Shown here piece by piece: positions 26,183-34,753 of a DNA stretch of 64,000 nt. The notes under the pieces were generated by a model that had not been told where the DNA came from, ran no database searches, and saw nothing but the letters and a program-made list of their open reading frames with translations. The stretch covers positions 3,038,001 through 3,102,000 of the forward strand of contig NZ_LT629799.1 in the NCBI RefSeq assembly GCF_900105785.1, in the 5' to 3' direction. A program made the position numbers and the translations under genes. How positions within the stretch are numbered: the first letter of the stretch is position 1; every line of letters starts with the position of its first letter. Source of the DNA: Microlunatus sagamiharensis. GTDB taxonomy: Bacteria; Actinomycetota; Actinomycetes; Propionibacteriales; Propionibacteriaceae.

Positions 26183-26956
26183 CTACCTGAGGGCGACGAT
26201 CCTGCGGACCGGGATCGCGATCTCCACGCCACCCTCGCGCTCGGCCGCCTCCGAGAGGTGGTCGACGGCGGCCGCGACGCGCGCCGGCGACGTGTGCGGC
26301 AGGTAGAGCGAGGAGACGAGCAGCCAGGCGTCGTCGGAGGTGCCGACCGTGAACCGGTAGCGCTCGCGCTTGTCCTCCACGACCTGGAGGCCGTGCTCGG
26401 CGAGGCCTCGGCGGAAGCCGGCGAGCTCCACCGGTCCGGGGAAGCGCGGGCCGCCGCGCAGGGTCGTGCTGAGTCGTCCGAGCCGGCGCAGGTCGCTCGG
26501 CGCGAGCGGCCTGAGGGCGGGGGCGATCGCGGCGAGCACACCACCGGGCCGCAGCACCCGGGCGACCTCGGCCAGGACCTCCCCGAGCGGCTGCACGACG
26601 ACCAGCCCGAGCGCGCTCGTCACCACGTCCACCGAGGCGTCGCGGAACGGGAGCGTCCTCGCGTCCGCGCGGACCAGCGGTCCGGCCCCACGGCGCGCGG
26701 CCAGGCGCAGCTCGTCGGCGGAGAGGTCGAGGCCGACGACCGTACGGCCGGGCCGCGCGAGCTCGCGGGCGACCGGGCCCGAGCCCGACGCCAGGTCGAC
26801 GACGGTCGTCGCGTCCTCGGAGACGGCCCGGGCGAGCCAGCGGTAGGGCGACTGCCCGGCCCGCGACGCACGCGACAGCACGTCCTCCACCACGCCCGGG
26901 CGCTCGGCGTGGAAGCGGGCGAGGTACGCGGGCCAGTCGACCTCGCGACCAGGCAC
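26183..26956 (-). CDS. Class I SAM-dependent methyltransferase
   Basis: 257 residues. Motif I is 'VVDLASGSGPVARELA', motif II 'LVRADARTLPFRDASVDVVTSALGLVV', and motif III 'VARVLRPGGVLAAIAP', as in UbiE-like small-molecule methyltransferases. The substrate is unknown. The GTG start at 26956 gives MPGREVDWPAYLARFH. It is a single gene between thioredoxin and the iron regulator. Positions 26957-27117 hold no feature that I can name. Confidence 0.85.
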   Translation of the reverse strand: MPGREVDWPAYLARFHAERPGVVEDVLSRASRAGQSPYRWLARAVSEDATTVVDLASGSGPVARELARPGRTVVGLDLSADELRLAARRGAGPLVRADARTLPFRDASVDVVTSALGLVVVQPLGEVLAEVARVLRPGGVLAAIAPALRPLAPSDLRRLGRLSTTLRGGPRFPGPVELAGFRRGLAEHGLQVVEDKRERYRFTVGTSDDAWLLVSSLYLPHTSPARVAAAVDHLSEAAEREGGVEIAIPVRRIVALR

Positions 26957-27117
26957 TAGGCCGTGTCCCTCGACCGGTGCTCGTGGCGAGCGGCGTCGAG
27001 GTGCGGTGGCGGCACGGCGGAGGAGGAGTCAGCGACCGGACGTCCCTGCGACGACGACGCAGCGGACGCCGTGCGTCGGCGCCGCGCAGCCGAGCAGCGG
27101 GCGAGGGGCACGGCCTG

Positions 27118-27807
27118 TCAGACCCGGGTGACGAAGAGGTGGGTCGACGCCTCGCGGTCGATCTCGCAGCCGGGGTGGCCCTCGGCGTTGAGCCGGACGC
27201 CCAGGCCGCCGGCTTCGGCCTCGACCTCCGCGCCCGGGCGGATGCCGGCGACGCGCAGGGTGCCCATCATCTCGACGTCCTTCTGGATCTCCTCGCTCAT
27301 CCGCTCGATCACGACCCGCACCGGCGCACCGCGCACGGCGTCGGCCAGCTGCTCGTTGCCGTCGCGGAAGCGCCCGGACGTCTCGAGCACGCCGAGCTCG
27401 TCGAGCCCGGGGATCGGGTTGCCGTACGGCGACACCTGGGGCTGGCCGAGCAGGTCGACGAGCTTGCGCTCCACGTCCTCGGAGATGACGTGCTCCCAGC
27501 GGCAGGCCTCGTCGTGGACGAGCTCCCAGTCCAGGCCGATCACGTCGATGAGCAGGCGCTCGGCGAGGCGGTGCTTGCGCATCACGCGGATCGCCCGGGA
27601 GCGGCCCTCGTCGCTCAGCTCCAGGTGGCGGTCGCCCTGCACGCGGACGAGGTTGTCGCGCTCCATGCGGGCGACCGTCTGGGACACCGTCGGACCACTC
27701 TGGTGGAGGCGCTCGGCGATGCGCGCGCGGAGGGGGACGATGCCCTCCTCCTCCAGCTCGTAGATCGTCCGGAGATACATCTCCGTGGTGTCGATCAGGT
27801 CACTCAC
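27118..27807 (-). CDS. ideR: Iron-dependent regulator of the DtxR/IdeR family
   Basis: 229 residues, matching IdeR. The winged helix is in residues 1-70. With the GTG start at 27807, metal ligands fall on DtxR numbering: Met10, Cys102, Glu105 and His106 for the primary site, and His79, Glu83 and His98 for the ancillary site. A C-terminal SH3-like domain follows. GGAGGG lies 6 nt before the start. When loaded with Fe(II) it binds iron boxes such as the one at 44597-44615. An extension to 27882 has no support. Confidence 0.95.
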   Translation of the reverse strand: MSDLIDTTEMYLRTIYELEEEGIVPLRARIAERLHQSGPTVSQTVARMERDNLVRVQGDRHLELSDEGRSRAIRVMRKHRLAERLLIDVIGLDWELVHDEACRWEHVISEDVERKLVDLLGQPQVSPYGNPIPGLDELGVLETSGRFRDGNEQLADAVRGAPVRVVIERMSEEIQKDVEMMGTLRVAGIRPGAEVEAEAGGLGVRLNAEGHPGCEIDREASTHLFVTRV

Positions 27808-27887
27808 GTTCAGCCCTCCGTGGTCGGCCCGCGGGTCCTCCGGAGCAGGACTGCCCCTCTCGCGCACGCGACCCGGGGGCAAGACTA

Positions 27888-29288
27888 GTGGACGTGCCCG
27901 ACCCCCACCCGCCGGCGATCTGGTGGCTGCGCCGCGACCTGCGCCTCGCCGACAACCCGGCCCTCCTCGCCGCCCTGGCGGAGGGGCCGGTCCTGCCCCT
28001 GTTCGTCAGCGACCCCGTCCTGCGCCAGGGCGCCGGGCGCGCCCGGGCGACGTGGCTCGCCGCCGCGCTCGTCGACCTCGACGGCGAGCTCCGCGAGGCC
28101 GGCGGACCGGGACTGAGCGTGGTCGAGGGCCGCCCCGAGGACGTGGTCCGGCGGGTCGCCGCCGAGGTCGGCGCGGGCACCGTGCACGTCAGCGCGGACT
28201 TCGGGCCGTACGGGCGCCGGCGTGACACCCGGGTGGCCGAGGCCCTCGCGGCGGACGGGCGCAGCCTGCGGGCGACTGGGTCGCCGTACGCGGTCGCCCC
28301 CGGGACGTTGCTCAACCAGTACGGCACGCCCTTCCAGGTGTTCTCGCCCTTCCACCGCGCGTGGTCCGCCCGTGGCGTCCACGGCCCCGCGGAGCCGGTC
28401 GACCCCACGGCCGTCACCTGGGTGGCGAGCGAGCAGCGGGTGCCGCTCGAGGACGCCGACGCCGACCTGCTGCCCTTCGTGGGCGAGCGGCACGCCCGCG
28501 CCGCCTGGCAGGCGTGGCTCGACCGCGAGGCGGAGGGGCCGGCCGGCTACAAGCGCCTCCACGACCTGCCCGCGCCCGACGCCACCGCCCACGTCTCCAA
28601 GGCCCTGCGCTGGGGGCACCTGCACCCCCGCACGCTCCTGGCCGACCTGGCCGGGCTCGACGGCGAGGGGCCGGCCGCCTTCGCCCGCCAGGTCGTCTGG
28701 CGCGACTTCTACGCCGACGTGCTGTGGAACCGGCCCGACGCCATCCGCAGCCCCGTCCAGCCGAGGTTCCGCGACTTCGAGCGCGACGACCCGGCCACGT
28801 CCGGCGTCGCGGCCGCGCGGCTCGACGCCTGGCAGCAGGGCCGCACGGGCTACCCGCTCGTCGACGCCGGGATGCGCCAGCTGCTCGCCGAGTGCTGGAT
28901 GCACAACCGCGTACGGCTCGTGGTCGGGTCGTTCCTGGTCAAGGACCTGCACCTGCCGTGGGAGGACGGGGCGGCGTGGTTCATGGAGCACCTGCACGAC
29001 GGCGACGTGGCCAGCAACCAGCTCAACTGGCAGTGGGTCGCCGGGTGCGGCAACGACCCCTCACCCTTCTACCGGGTCTTCAACCCCACCCTGCAGTCGA
29101 CGAAGTTCGACCCCGACGGCGCCTACATCCGCCGCTGGGTGCCCGAGCTGGCCGGCGTCAGCGGCAAGCACGTCCACGAGCCGTGGCTCGCCCCCGAGGG
29201 CCTGCCACCCGGCTACCCGGCCCCGGTCGTCGACCACAAGGCCGAACGCCTCGAGGCCCTCGAGCGCTACCAGCAGGTCCGCGGCTGA
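27888..29288 (+). CDS. phr: Deoxyribodipyrimidine (CPD) photolyase
   Basis: 466 residues, the class I photolyase length. '[20 protein letters not shown]' opens the antenna domain. The FAD and DNA-binding half has '[16 protein letters not shown]', '[37 protein letters not shown]' and '[30 protein letters not shown]', including the electron-transfer tryptophans. It repairs cyclobutane pyrimidine dimers using blue light. The GTG start at 27888 is divergent from ideR, with an 80-nt spacer shared by both promoters. Confidence 0.95.
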   Translation: MDVPDPHPPAIWWLRRDLRLADNPALLAALAEGPVLPLFVSDPVLRQGAGRARATWLAAALVDLDGELREAGGPGLSVVEGRPEDVVRRVAAEVGAGTVHVSADFGPYGRRRDTRVAEALAADGRSLRATGSPYAVAPGTLLNQYGTPFQVFSPFHRAWSARGVHGPAEPVDPTAVTWVASEQRVPLEDADADLLPFVGERHARAAWQAWLDREAEGPAGYKRLHDLPAPDATAHVSKALRWGHLHPRTLLADLAGLDGEGPAAFARQVVWRDFYADVLWNRPDAIRSPVQPRFRDFERDDPATSGVAAARLDAWQQGRTGYPLVDAGMRQLLAECWMHNRVRLVVGSFLVKDLHLPWEDGAAWFMEHLHDGDVASNQLNWQWVAGCGNDPSPFYRVFNPTLQSTKFDPDGAYIRRWVPELAGVSGKHVHEPWLAPEGLPPGYPAPVVDHKAERLEALERYQQVRG

Positions 29289-29352
29289 GCGCCTCGCGCG
29301 CCCACCTCCCGGTCCGCTCGGGGTTGGCCGCGGAATGCGCTGGAGAAAGTCG

Positions 29353-29381
29353 TTGACCCCCTTGAAGAGCCGACCTAACGT
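29353..29381 (+). promoter_or_regulatory. Sigma-A-type promoter before a mini-ORF
   Basis: TTGACC (29353-29358), a 17-nt spacer and TAACGT (29376-29381), fitting the actinobacterial -10 pattern TANNNT. Transcription would begin near 29388, about 26 nt before the ATG of the mini-ORF at 29414. Confidence 0.6.
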
Positions 29382-29413
29382 GGTGGGTACACGGGAAGGA
29401 GGTGGTCCGATAA

Positions 29414-29452
29414 ATGAGTGACATACGGACGAGTGAGGTGGCGGCGGCCTAG
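29414..29452 (+). CDS. 12-codon mini-ORF with perfect Shine-Dalgarno
   Basis: ATG to TAG encodes MSDIRTSEVAAA. AAGGAGGTG, a full complement of the 16S rRNA tail, lies 29397-29405, 8 nt before the ATG. A good promoter lies 33 nt upstream. No rightward gene follows for over 3 kb, so this is not an ordinary leader peptide of a downstream operon. It may be a small protein gene or the translated start of a small RNA. I do not recognise the peptide. Positions 29289-29352 hold nothing else; 29491-29607 is discussed with the repeat. Confidence 0.5.
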   Translation: MSDIRTSEVAAA

Positions 29453-29455
29453 CCG

Positions 29456-29490
29456 TTCGACCAGGACGCGGCGTGATCCGCCCGGTCGAG
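29456..29490 (+). terminator. Hairpin directly after the mini-ORF
   Basis: TCGACC (29457-29462) pairs with GGTCGA (29484-29489), with an inner GCGG/CCGC pairing. It starts 5 nt after the mini-ORF stop. No T-tract follows, so it may be a terminator or a structured 3' end. Confidence 0.4.
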
Positions 29491-29607
29491 AGGCCGGCTA
29501 ATCCACAGCCAACACCCGAACCCGCGAGTGCCGGACCGTCCATCCGGCCGACCGCACAGCTCCACCGGAGCCCGGTTGACAAGCTCGCGGGTTTGTCCAT
29601 GTTTGAT

Positions 29608-29751
29608 GTCCTTCGCTTCGCTCCGGACGCGGATCGGGCTCCAACCCGGTGCCTTCCTCCCTTCGTCGGAAGCCCGCGGGCAACGCCTCCGGTCATGACC
29701 GCGCCGCGGAGGCTTCCTCCTCCGGTCGTCCAGGCACCGGCGCCCGATCCG
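29608..29751 (+). repeat. Nested triple-stem element, copy B (variant centre)
   Basis: Outer CGGATCGGGC (29630-29639) with GCCCGATCCG (29742-29751); middle CCGGTGCC (29646-29653) with GGCACCGG (29733-29740); connectors TCCAAC, TTCCTCC and CCGGTCGTCCA. The usual inner stem and AAGCGT loop are replaced by a longer piece with GGAAGCC/GGCTTCC arms and an inner GCCTCCGG hairpin. It lies between the mini-ORF and the ligase gene end. Confidence 0.75.
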
Positions 29752-29795
29752 GCGCATCCCGGGCTTCAGGCGCTCCTGCCGCAGCGCGTCCTCGT

Positions 29796-31358
29796 CTAGT
29801 CGGGGTCCTCGTCCTTGTCTCGCTCAGTCGGTAGCACCGGGGCCAGCGCTCTCACGGTCTCCAGCAGGTCGGCCTCGTCGGCCGACTTGTCCTGCCGGTA
29901 GCGGAGGACCCTGGCGAAGCGGAGGGCGACGCCGCCCGGGTAGCGGGTGGAGACCTGCAGGCCGTCGATCGCGATCTCGACCACCGTCGTCGGCTCGACG
30001 TGCACGACGTGGCGCGTCCGGCTCGTCTCCAGGCCCAGGAAGTGCTCGGTCTGCCAGCGGAGCGTCTCGTCGGTCAGGCCCTTGAACGTCTTGCCGAGCA
30101 TGACGAAGCCGCGCTCGGGGTCGCGGGCCGCGAGGTGCAGGTTCGACAACCAGCCCTGACGCCGCCCGCTCCCCCACTCCACCGCGACGACGACGAGGTC
30201 GAAGGTGTGGCGGGGCTTGAGCTTGACCCAGGCCGAGTCGCGCCGGCCGGCGGCGTACGGGGCGTCGAGCCGCTTGACCACGACCCCCTCGTAGCCCTGC
30301 CCGACCCACTCGCCGAACACCCGCTCGACCGTGGCCACGTCGTCGGCGACCACGCGCGGCACCACCTGGTGCGCGGGCAGCAGCGCCTCCATCGCGGCCA
30401 CCCGTTCGTGCAGGGGAGCGTCGAGGTAGTCGTGCTCGTCGACGCGCAGCACGTCGAAGAAGAAGGGCCGCAGCGGCAGCCGGCGCTGCGCCGACTCGAC
30501 GTCGGAGCTGCTCATCGTCCGCGAGGCGACGGCCTGGAACACCTCGGGCCGACCGTCCTCGCGCAGGGCGAGCACCTCGCCGTCGAGCACCACCCGCGCG
30601 TGCGGCAGCGCACGGACGGCGGCGACCACCTCGGGCAGCCGGGCGGTGATGTCGTCCAGGCTGCGCGTGTAGACGCGCACCTCGTCGCCGTCGCGGTGGA
30701 CCTGCACCCGGATGCCGTCGAGCTTGGCGTCGACCAGGGCCGGCAGGCCCGTCCGCGCGACGGCGGCGACCGGGTCGGGCTCGCTCGCCGCCAGCATCGG
30801 CTGCACCGCGGTCCCCACCTCCAGCCCGACCGCCTCCAGCGCCGCCAGGCCCCCGGTGTGGAGCAGGGCCGCTGCGGCCACCGTCGAGGAGCGCAGCATC
30901 GCCGCACGCCGCACGGCGGCGAGCGGGACCCCGTACGTCGTCGCGAGCGCGTCCTGGACCGCCGCCTCCGACGCCCCCTGCCGCAGCTCGCCGAAGACCA
31001 GCCCGCGCAGGAAGGGCTGCTCGGCGGCGGTCGCCCGCCCGAACAGCTCGGCCACCGCGTCGGCCCGCGCCGCCACCGAACCCGCACCCGCCAGCCCGGC
31101 GATGCGCCCGAACGTCGCGTCGACCTCGGCCACGGTGAGCGACGCGTCGGCGGCGGGTGGCGGCAGCCGCACGAGCGAGCGGGCCCCGACCCCCGTACGC
31201 CGTTGCCGCAGCGACCCGATGAGGTAGGCGACGACGGTCTCGAGCTCGTCGTCGGGGCCCACGTCGGCCAGGACGCCCGCGATCAGCTCGCGCTTGGCGA
31301 TCCGGCTCCGCGTCGCGGCGAGCGCGGACCAGGTCTCGGCCAGGCGCTGGAGCAGCAT
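29796..31358 (-). CDS. ligB: ATP-dependent DNA ligase (LigB type)
   Basis: 520 residues. An N-terminal DNA-binding domain comes first; then the nucleotidyltransferase domain with the AMP-accepting Lys212 in 'VDAKLDGIRVQVHRDG', motif III 'VVLDGEVLAL', motif IV 'EGVVVKRLD' and motif V 'WVKLKPRHTFDLVVVAVEWG'; then the OB domain. This is the LigB layout of actinobacteria, a second ligase beside the essential NAD-dependent LigA (not in the window). It likely acts in repair. The ATG at 31358 starts the DNA-binding domain. The photolyase gene is nearby. Confidence 0.95.
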   Translation of the reverse strand: MLLQRLAETWSALAATRSRIAKRELIAGVLADVGPDDELETVVAYLIGSLRQRRTGVGARSLVRLPPPAADASLTVAEVDATFGRIAGLAGAGSVAARADAVAELFGRATAAEQPFLRGLVFGELRQGASEAAVQDALATTYGVPLAAVRRAAMLRSSTVAAAALLHTGGLAALEAVGLEVGTAVQPMLAASEPDPVAAVARTGLPALVDAKLDGIRVQVHRDGDEVRVYTRSLDDITARLPEVVAAVRALPHARVVLDGEVLALREDGRPEVFQAVASRTMSSSDVESAQRRLPLRPFFFDVLRVDEHDYLDAPLHERVAAMEALLPAHQVVPRVVADDVATVERVFGEWVGQGYEGVVVKRLDAPYAAGRRDSAWVKLKPRHTFDLVVVAVEWGSGRRQGWLSNLHLAARDPERGFVMLGKTFKGLTDETLRWQTEHFLGLETSRTRHVVHVEPTTVVEIAIDGLQVSTRYPGGVALRFARVLRYRQDKSADEADLLETVRALAPVLPTERDKDEDPD

Positions 31359-31373
31359 GGACCGATCATGCCG

Positions 31374-32738
31374 TCAGGCCCTGACGGTTCCCGCCGGACG
31401 GCCGTCGGGACGCCGGAGCCGCAGCACCAGCACGGCGCTCGCGACGAGCGCCGCAGCCAGCGCGACGCCCGACGCGGCCTCGAGCGGCAGCAGGGTGACG
31501 CGGGCCAGGTAGGTCCAGTAGGTGCTCAGCGTCGCGACCTGCATGAGGACGGCCACCGCGACGAAGCGCCGGTCGACGAAGGCCGCGAGCACGGCCAGCA
31601 CCTCGCCGAGGAAGAAGTAGCGCTCGTGCATCTCGGGCAGGAGCAGGGGGACGACGAGGCTCAGGGTCGCGGCGACGAGCAGCACCTCCCCGGGCACCAG
31701 CCGGCGGCGCCGGGCCACGAGCCAGACCGCGAAGGCGAGGGCGACGGCCGCCGCGACCCCGAGGCCGACCCACTTCCAGGTGGTGGCGGCGTCACCCGGG
31801 AGCCAGGCGTACCAGGTCGGGGCGTTGTCGGTGAAGCTGTGCGCCGTCACGGTCGCCCCGCGGCCGCCACCTCCCCCGCCGAACCCGCCGCCGCCCGGGG
31901 CGCGCCCACCGAACCCGCCCCCGCCGACGCCTCCCCCGCCGAAGCCGCCGGTGGGCCGGCCGGCGCCGCCGCCCGCCGTGCCGGAGCCGTCCGTCACCTG
32001 CGCCGGGTAGACCGACAGCTGGCTGGCGAAGCCGCGGCCCGCGAACCAGGCGGGCAGCAGCGCGGCGAAGAACGTCACCGGGACGAGGACCAGGCCCCGC
32101 AGCCGCCGACGGTCCACGACGAGGAGCACGAGCAGCGCGGGCAGGAGGAAGACCGCCTGGAGCTTGAAGGCGAACGCCAGCCCGAAGGCCGCGCAGGCCA
32201 GCGCGGTCCGCCGCCGGAGGAGGAAGAAGAGGCTGCCGAGGCAGAGCGAGGCGTAGACGGAGTCGCACTGGGCCCACCAGGCGCTGTTCAGGACGACGGT
32301 CGGCAGCAGGAAGGTCAGCCCGGCGGCGACCACCGGCGACCAGCGCGAGCCGGGCCGGACGCAGCGGACGATCCCGTACGCGAACGCGGCGAGCACCACG
32401 TCGAAGACGATCGAGATCGCCTTGATCCCGACCAGCGGGTCGACGGGCAGGTGGGTCAGCGCCGCGAGCAGCACGAGGTAGGGGGTGTTGTAGTTCGAGA
32501 ACGCGTCGGCGAGCCCGCCGAACCCGCCCGCGTCGAGCAGGTGCTCGTACCAGGGCAGCAGGAACGCCCGGTAGTCCCCCGACTGCTCCGACAGCATCGG
32601 CACCCGCACCGCGAGCCCGACCACGAGAAGCGCCGCGAGGACGACGGGGACCGTCCACCGGCGGCGCGGGCCCTGGAGGTCGGCGCCGGCGGGAGGCGTG
32701 CGCGGAGCCGCCTCGACGGGGATCGGGGTCGTCGTCAC
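31374..32738 (-). CDS. GT-C-type membrane glycosyltransferase (Gpi18/mannosyltransferase-like)
   Basis: 454 residues with about ten hydrophobic helices. The first extracytoplasmic loop has 'DYRAFLLPWYEHLLD', typical of the GT-C acidic motif. Later come 'WWAQCDSVYASLCLGSLFFLL' and 'LLLPEMHERYFFLGEVLAVLAAF', matching the Gpi18-related mannosyltransferases. It would transfer sugar from a polyprenyl-phosphate donor on the outer membrane face. Between two helices (about residues 240-290) lies a loop made mostly of Gly with Phe and Arg. The GTG start at 32738 has GAAGGG 6 nt before; the longer frame is not supported. Confidence 0.75.
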   Translation of the reverse strand: MTTTPIPVEAAPRTPPAGADLQGPRRRWTVPVVLAALLVVGLAVRVPMLSEQSGDYRAFLLPWYEHLLDAGGFGGLADAFSNYNTPYLVLLAALTHLPVDPLVGIKAISIVFDVVLAAFAYGIVRCVRPGSRWSPVVAAGLTFLLPTVVLNSAWWAQCDSVYASLCLGSLFFLLRRRTALACAAFGLAFAFKLQAVFLLPALLVLLVVDRRRLRGLVLVPVTFFAALLPAWFAGRGFASQLSVYPAQVTDGSGTAGGGAGRPTGGFGGGGVGGGGFGGRAPGGGGFGGGGGGRGATVTAHSFTDNAPTWYAWLPGDAATTWKWVGLGVAAAVALAFAVWLVARRRRLVPGEVLLVAATLSLVVPLLLPEMHERYFFLGEVLAVLAAFVDRRFVAVAVLMQVATLSTYWTYLARVTLLPLEAASGVALAAALVASAVLVLRLRRPDGRPAGTVRA

Positions 32739-32871
32739 GGCAGGCCCTTCGTACGTGGTCGCCGACCGGACGGCCGGGCGACGACCACCCTCACGGGCGG
32801 GGCTGTGGGCGGGCTTTGACCACCGTGTGGTTCCCCCGTCGGACGCGACCGGGGCCTGCGAGCATCGGGGG

Positions 32872-33552
32872 ATGAGCGCGGACGACAAGCCCGGGGTGCT
32901 GCTGGACGTCGACGGCACCCTCCTCGACACCAACTACCTGCACGCGCTGGCGTGGTGGCAGGCGTTCCGGGACGCGGGCGTGGCCGGCGTGACCATGGCC
33001 GACACCCACCAGGCCGTCGGCATCGCCAGCGCCGGCCTGGTCGACCGGCTCGCCCACGAGGCCGACGAGCGGACCAAGCGCAAGGTGACCAAGCGCCACA
33101 CCAAGCGCTACGCCAGGCTCCAGGGCGAGGTCGTCTCCTTCGCCGGTGCCGACCACCTGGTGCGCCGGTGCCAGGAGGCGGGCTTCCGGGTCGTCCTGGC
33201 CACCAGCGGTCCCCGGAGCGACCTCGACTGGATGCTGCCGGCCATCGGCGTCGGCGAGGGCGTGCTCGCCGGGACGACGACGTCCGACGACGTCGCCGAG
33301 GGCAAGCCCGCGCCCGACCTGATGACGACGGCCATCCAGCAGCACGGCCTCGACCCCGCGCGGACCGTCGCCATCGGCGACACGGTGTGGGACGTGCAGG
33401 CCGCCCACGCGGCCGGCGTACGCCTGATCGGGCTCACCTGCGGGGGCATCCCCCGCTGCGAGCTCAGCGGCGCCGGGGCGGACGAGATCTTCGACGGACC
33501 CGCCGACCTCGTCGACCGCTGGGACGAGTCCATCCTGTCCCGGCTGGCCTGA
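32872..33552 (+). CDS. HAD-superfamily hydrolase
   Basis: 226 residues. Motif I is 'LLDVDGTLLDTNYLHALAWW' (nucleophile Asp and acid Asp), motif II 'VVLATSGPRSDLDW', motif III 'GKPAPD', and motif IV 'TVAIGDTVWDVQAAHAAG'. An alpha-helical cap after motif I places it with phosphoglycolate-phosphatase-like HADs. It should remove phosphate from a small molecule of unknown identity. The ATG at 32872 follows a GGGG purine run and starts directly at the fold. Confidence 0.88.
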   Translation: MSADDKPGVLLDVDGTLLDTNYLHALAWWQAFRDAGVAGVTMADTHQAVGIASAGLVDRLAHEADERTKRKVTKRHTKRYARLQGEVVSFAGADHLVRRCQEAGFRVVLATSGPRSDLDWMLPAIGVGEGVLAGTTTSDDVAEGKPAPDLMTTAIQQHGLDPARTVAIGDTVWDVQAAHAAGVRLIGLTCGGIPRCELSGAGADEIFDGPADLVDRWDESILSRLA

Positions 33553-33553
33553 C

Positions 33554-33958
33554 CTACTCCCGCACGTCCGCCGGGCCCGCGACGAGCGGCAGCCCGGCCG
33601 CCAGCCAGCCCTCGACCCCGTCGACGACGTCGGTGGCGTCGACCCCGAGGCCGCGCAGCGAGCGGGCAGCGAGGGAGCTGCTGAAGCCCTGACGGCACAC
33701 GACCACGACCTGCGGGCGCGCGCCCGCCTCGGGGATCCGTACGGGGCTCGTCGGGTCGAGGCGCCACTCGAGCACGGTGCGGTCGATGACCAGCGCCCCG
33801 GGCAGCTCCCCGGTCCGCGCCCGCTGCGCGGCCGTCCGGGTGTCGACGAGGAGCGCGCCGCGGGCCACGGCATCACGGGCCTCGAGGGCGGTGAGGCGCG
33901 TCCAGCCCTGCCGGGCCCGGTCGAGCAGCAGGTCGATCGCGGCGGGCGGCGTGGGCAC
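33554..33958 (-). CDS. Rhodanese-like sulfurtransferase domain protein
   Basis: 134 residues, one rhodanese domain. The active-site loop is 'VVCRQGFSSSLAARSLRGLG', with the catalytic cysteine in CRQGFSS. 'GALLVDTRTAAQRARTGELPGALVID' is the N-terminal half of the domain. It probably moves sulfane sulphur. I chose the GTG at 33958, since a frame start at 34009 would place coding sequence over the rplQ terminator at 33974-34007. It converges with the HAD gene, with 1 nt between stops. Confidence 0.82.
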   Translation of the reverse strand: MPTPPAAIDLLLDRARQGWTRLTALEARDAVARGALLVDTRTAAQRARTGELPGALVIDRTVLEWRLDPTSPVRIPEAGARPQVVVVCRQGFSSSLAARSLRGLGVDATDVVDGVEGWLAAGLPLVAGPADVRE

Positions 33959-33973
33959 CGGCCGATCATGCAC

Positions 33974-34007
33974 GAACGGCGCCCACCCCGAGGGGTGGAC
34001 GCCGTTC
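33974..34007 (-). terminator. Terminator of the rpoA-rplQ operon
   Basis: GAACGGCG (33974-33981) pairs with CGCCGTTC (34000-34007), and CCACCCC with GGGGTGG inside, around a GA loop. It starts 22 nt after the rplQ stop. Confidence 0.8.
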
Positions 34008-34028
34008 ACGTGGTCGTACGGGCCTTCG

Positions 34029-34673
34029 TCAGGCCTTCTGCTCGCCCTCGGTCGAGGTCTCGGCCGAGGCCGCCTCCTCGGCGTTGACGTCGTCGCTCGG
34101 CTGCTCCTGGGCGGAGGTGGCCTCGTCGCGCTCGTTGGTCTCGGTCACGAGCTCCTCGGCGGGAGTCTCCTCGACCGGGGCCTCCGGGGCGACCTGCTCG
34201 TCGGCACCGCCGGCCGCCGGAGCCGCCGCCTTCCGGGCGCCACCACGCTCGGCCGACTTGCGCGCGGCCGGCGCCGGGGCGGCGACCTTGGCGCGGTTCT
34301 TGCGGCCGTCCTCGACCGTCTCGGTGAGGATCTCGACCTGCGCCATGGGGGCGTTGTCGCCCTTGCGCGGCCCGACCTTCGTGATGCGGAGGTAGCCGCC
34401 GTCACGGTCGGTCAGGGTCGGCGCGATCTCGGTGAAGAGCACGTGCACCACGCCCTTGTCGCGGACGGTCGTCAGCACCTGGCGGCGGGCGTGGATGTCA
34501 CCGCGCTTCGCCTTGGTGATGAGCTTCTCCGCGAGCGGGCGGAGACGCTTGGCCTTGGCCTCGGTCGTCACGATCTTGCCGTGCTCGAACAGCTGCGTCG
34601 CGAGGTTGGCGAGGATGATCCGCTCGTGCGACGGGCTGCCGCCGAGGCGGGCGCCCTTGGTCGGTGTGGGCAT
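34029..34673 (-). CDS. rplQ: 50S ribosomal protein L17 with long acidic tail
   Basis: 214 residues, compared with 127 in E. coli. '[51 protein letters not shown]' is the conserved L17 core, complete by about residue 120. The remaining 90 residues are rich in Ala, Glu, Pro and Thr and should be disordered on the ribosome surface. Long L17 tails are seen in other actinobacteria. It is the last gene of the alpha-type operon, after rpoA. Confidence 0.97.
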   Translation of the reverse strand: MPTPTKGARLGGSPSHERIILANLATQLFEHGKIVTTEAKAKRLRPLAEKLITKAKRGDIHARRQVLTTVRDKGVVHVLFTEIAPTLTDRDGGYLRITKVGPRKGDNAPMAQVEILTETVEDGRKNRAKVAAPAPAARKSAERGGARKAAAPAAGGADEQVAPEAPVEETPAEELVTETNERDEATSAQEQPSDDVNAEEAASAETSTEGEQKA

Positions 34674-34753
34674 GGTGTCCGTTCTCCAGTGTCAGGTGCT
34701 TGCTCTGCCTACCCGTGCCCGACCGCCGGGGCGGGCGGGCACGGGGTGCGGGA

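Noticed and set aside
30000-32819. Rightward open frame of over 900 codons across the ligase and glycosyltransferase genes
   Set aside because: Antisense shadow of two well-supported leftward genes, with low-complexity composition.
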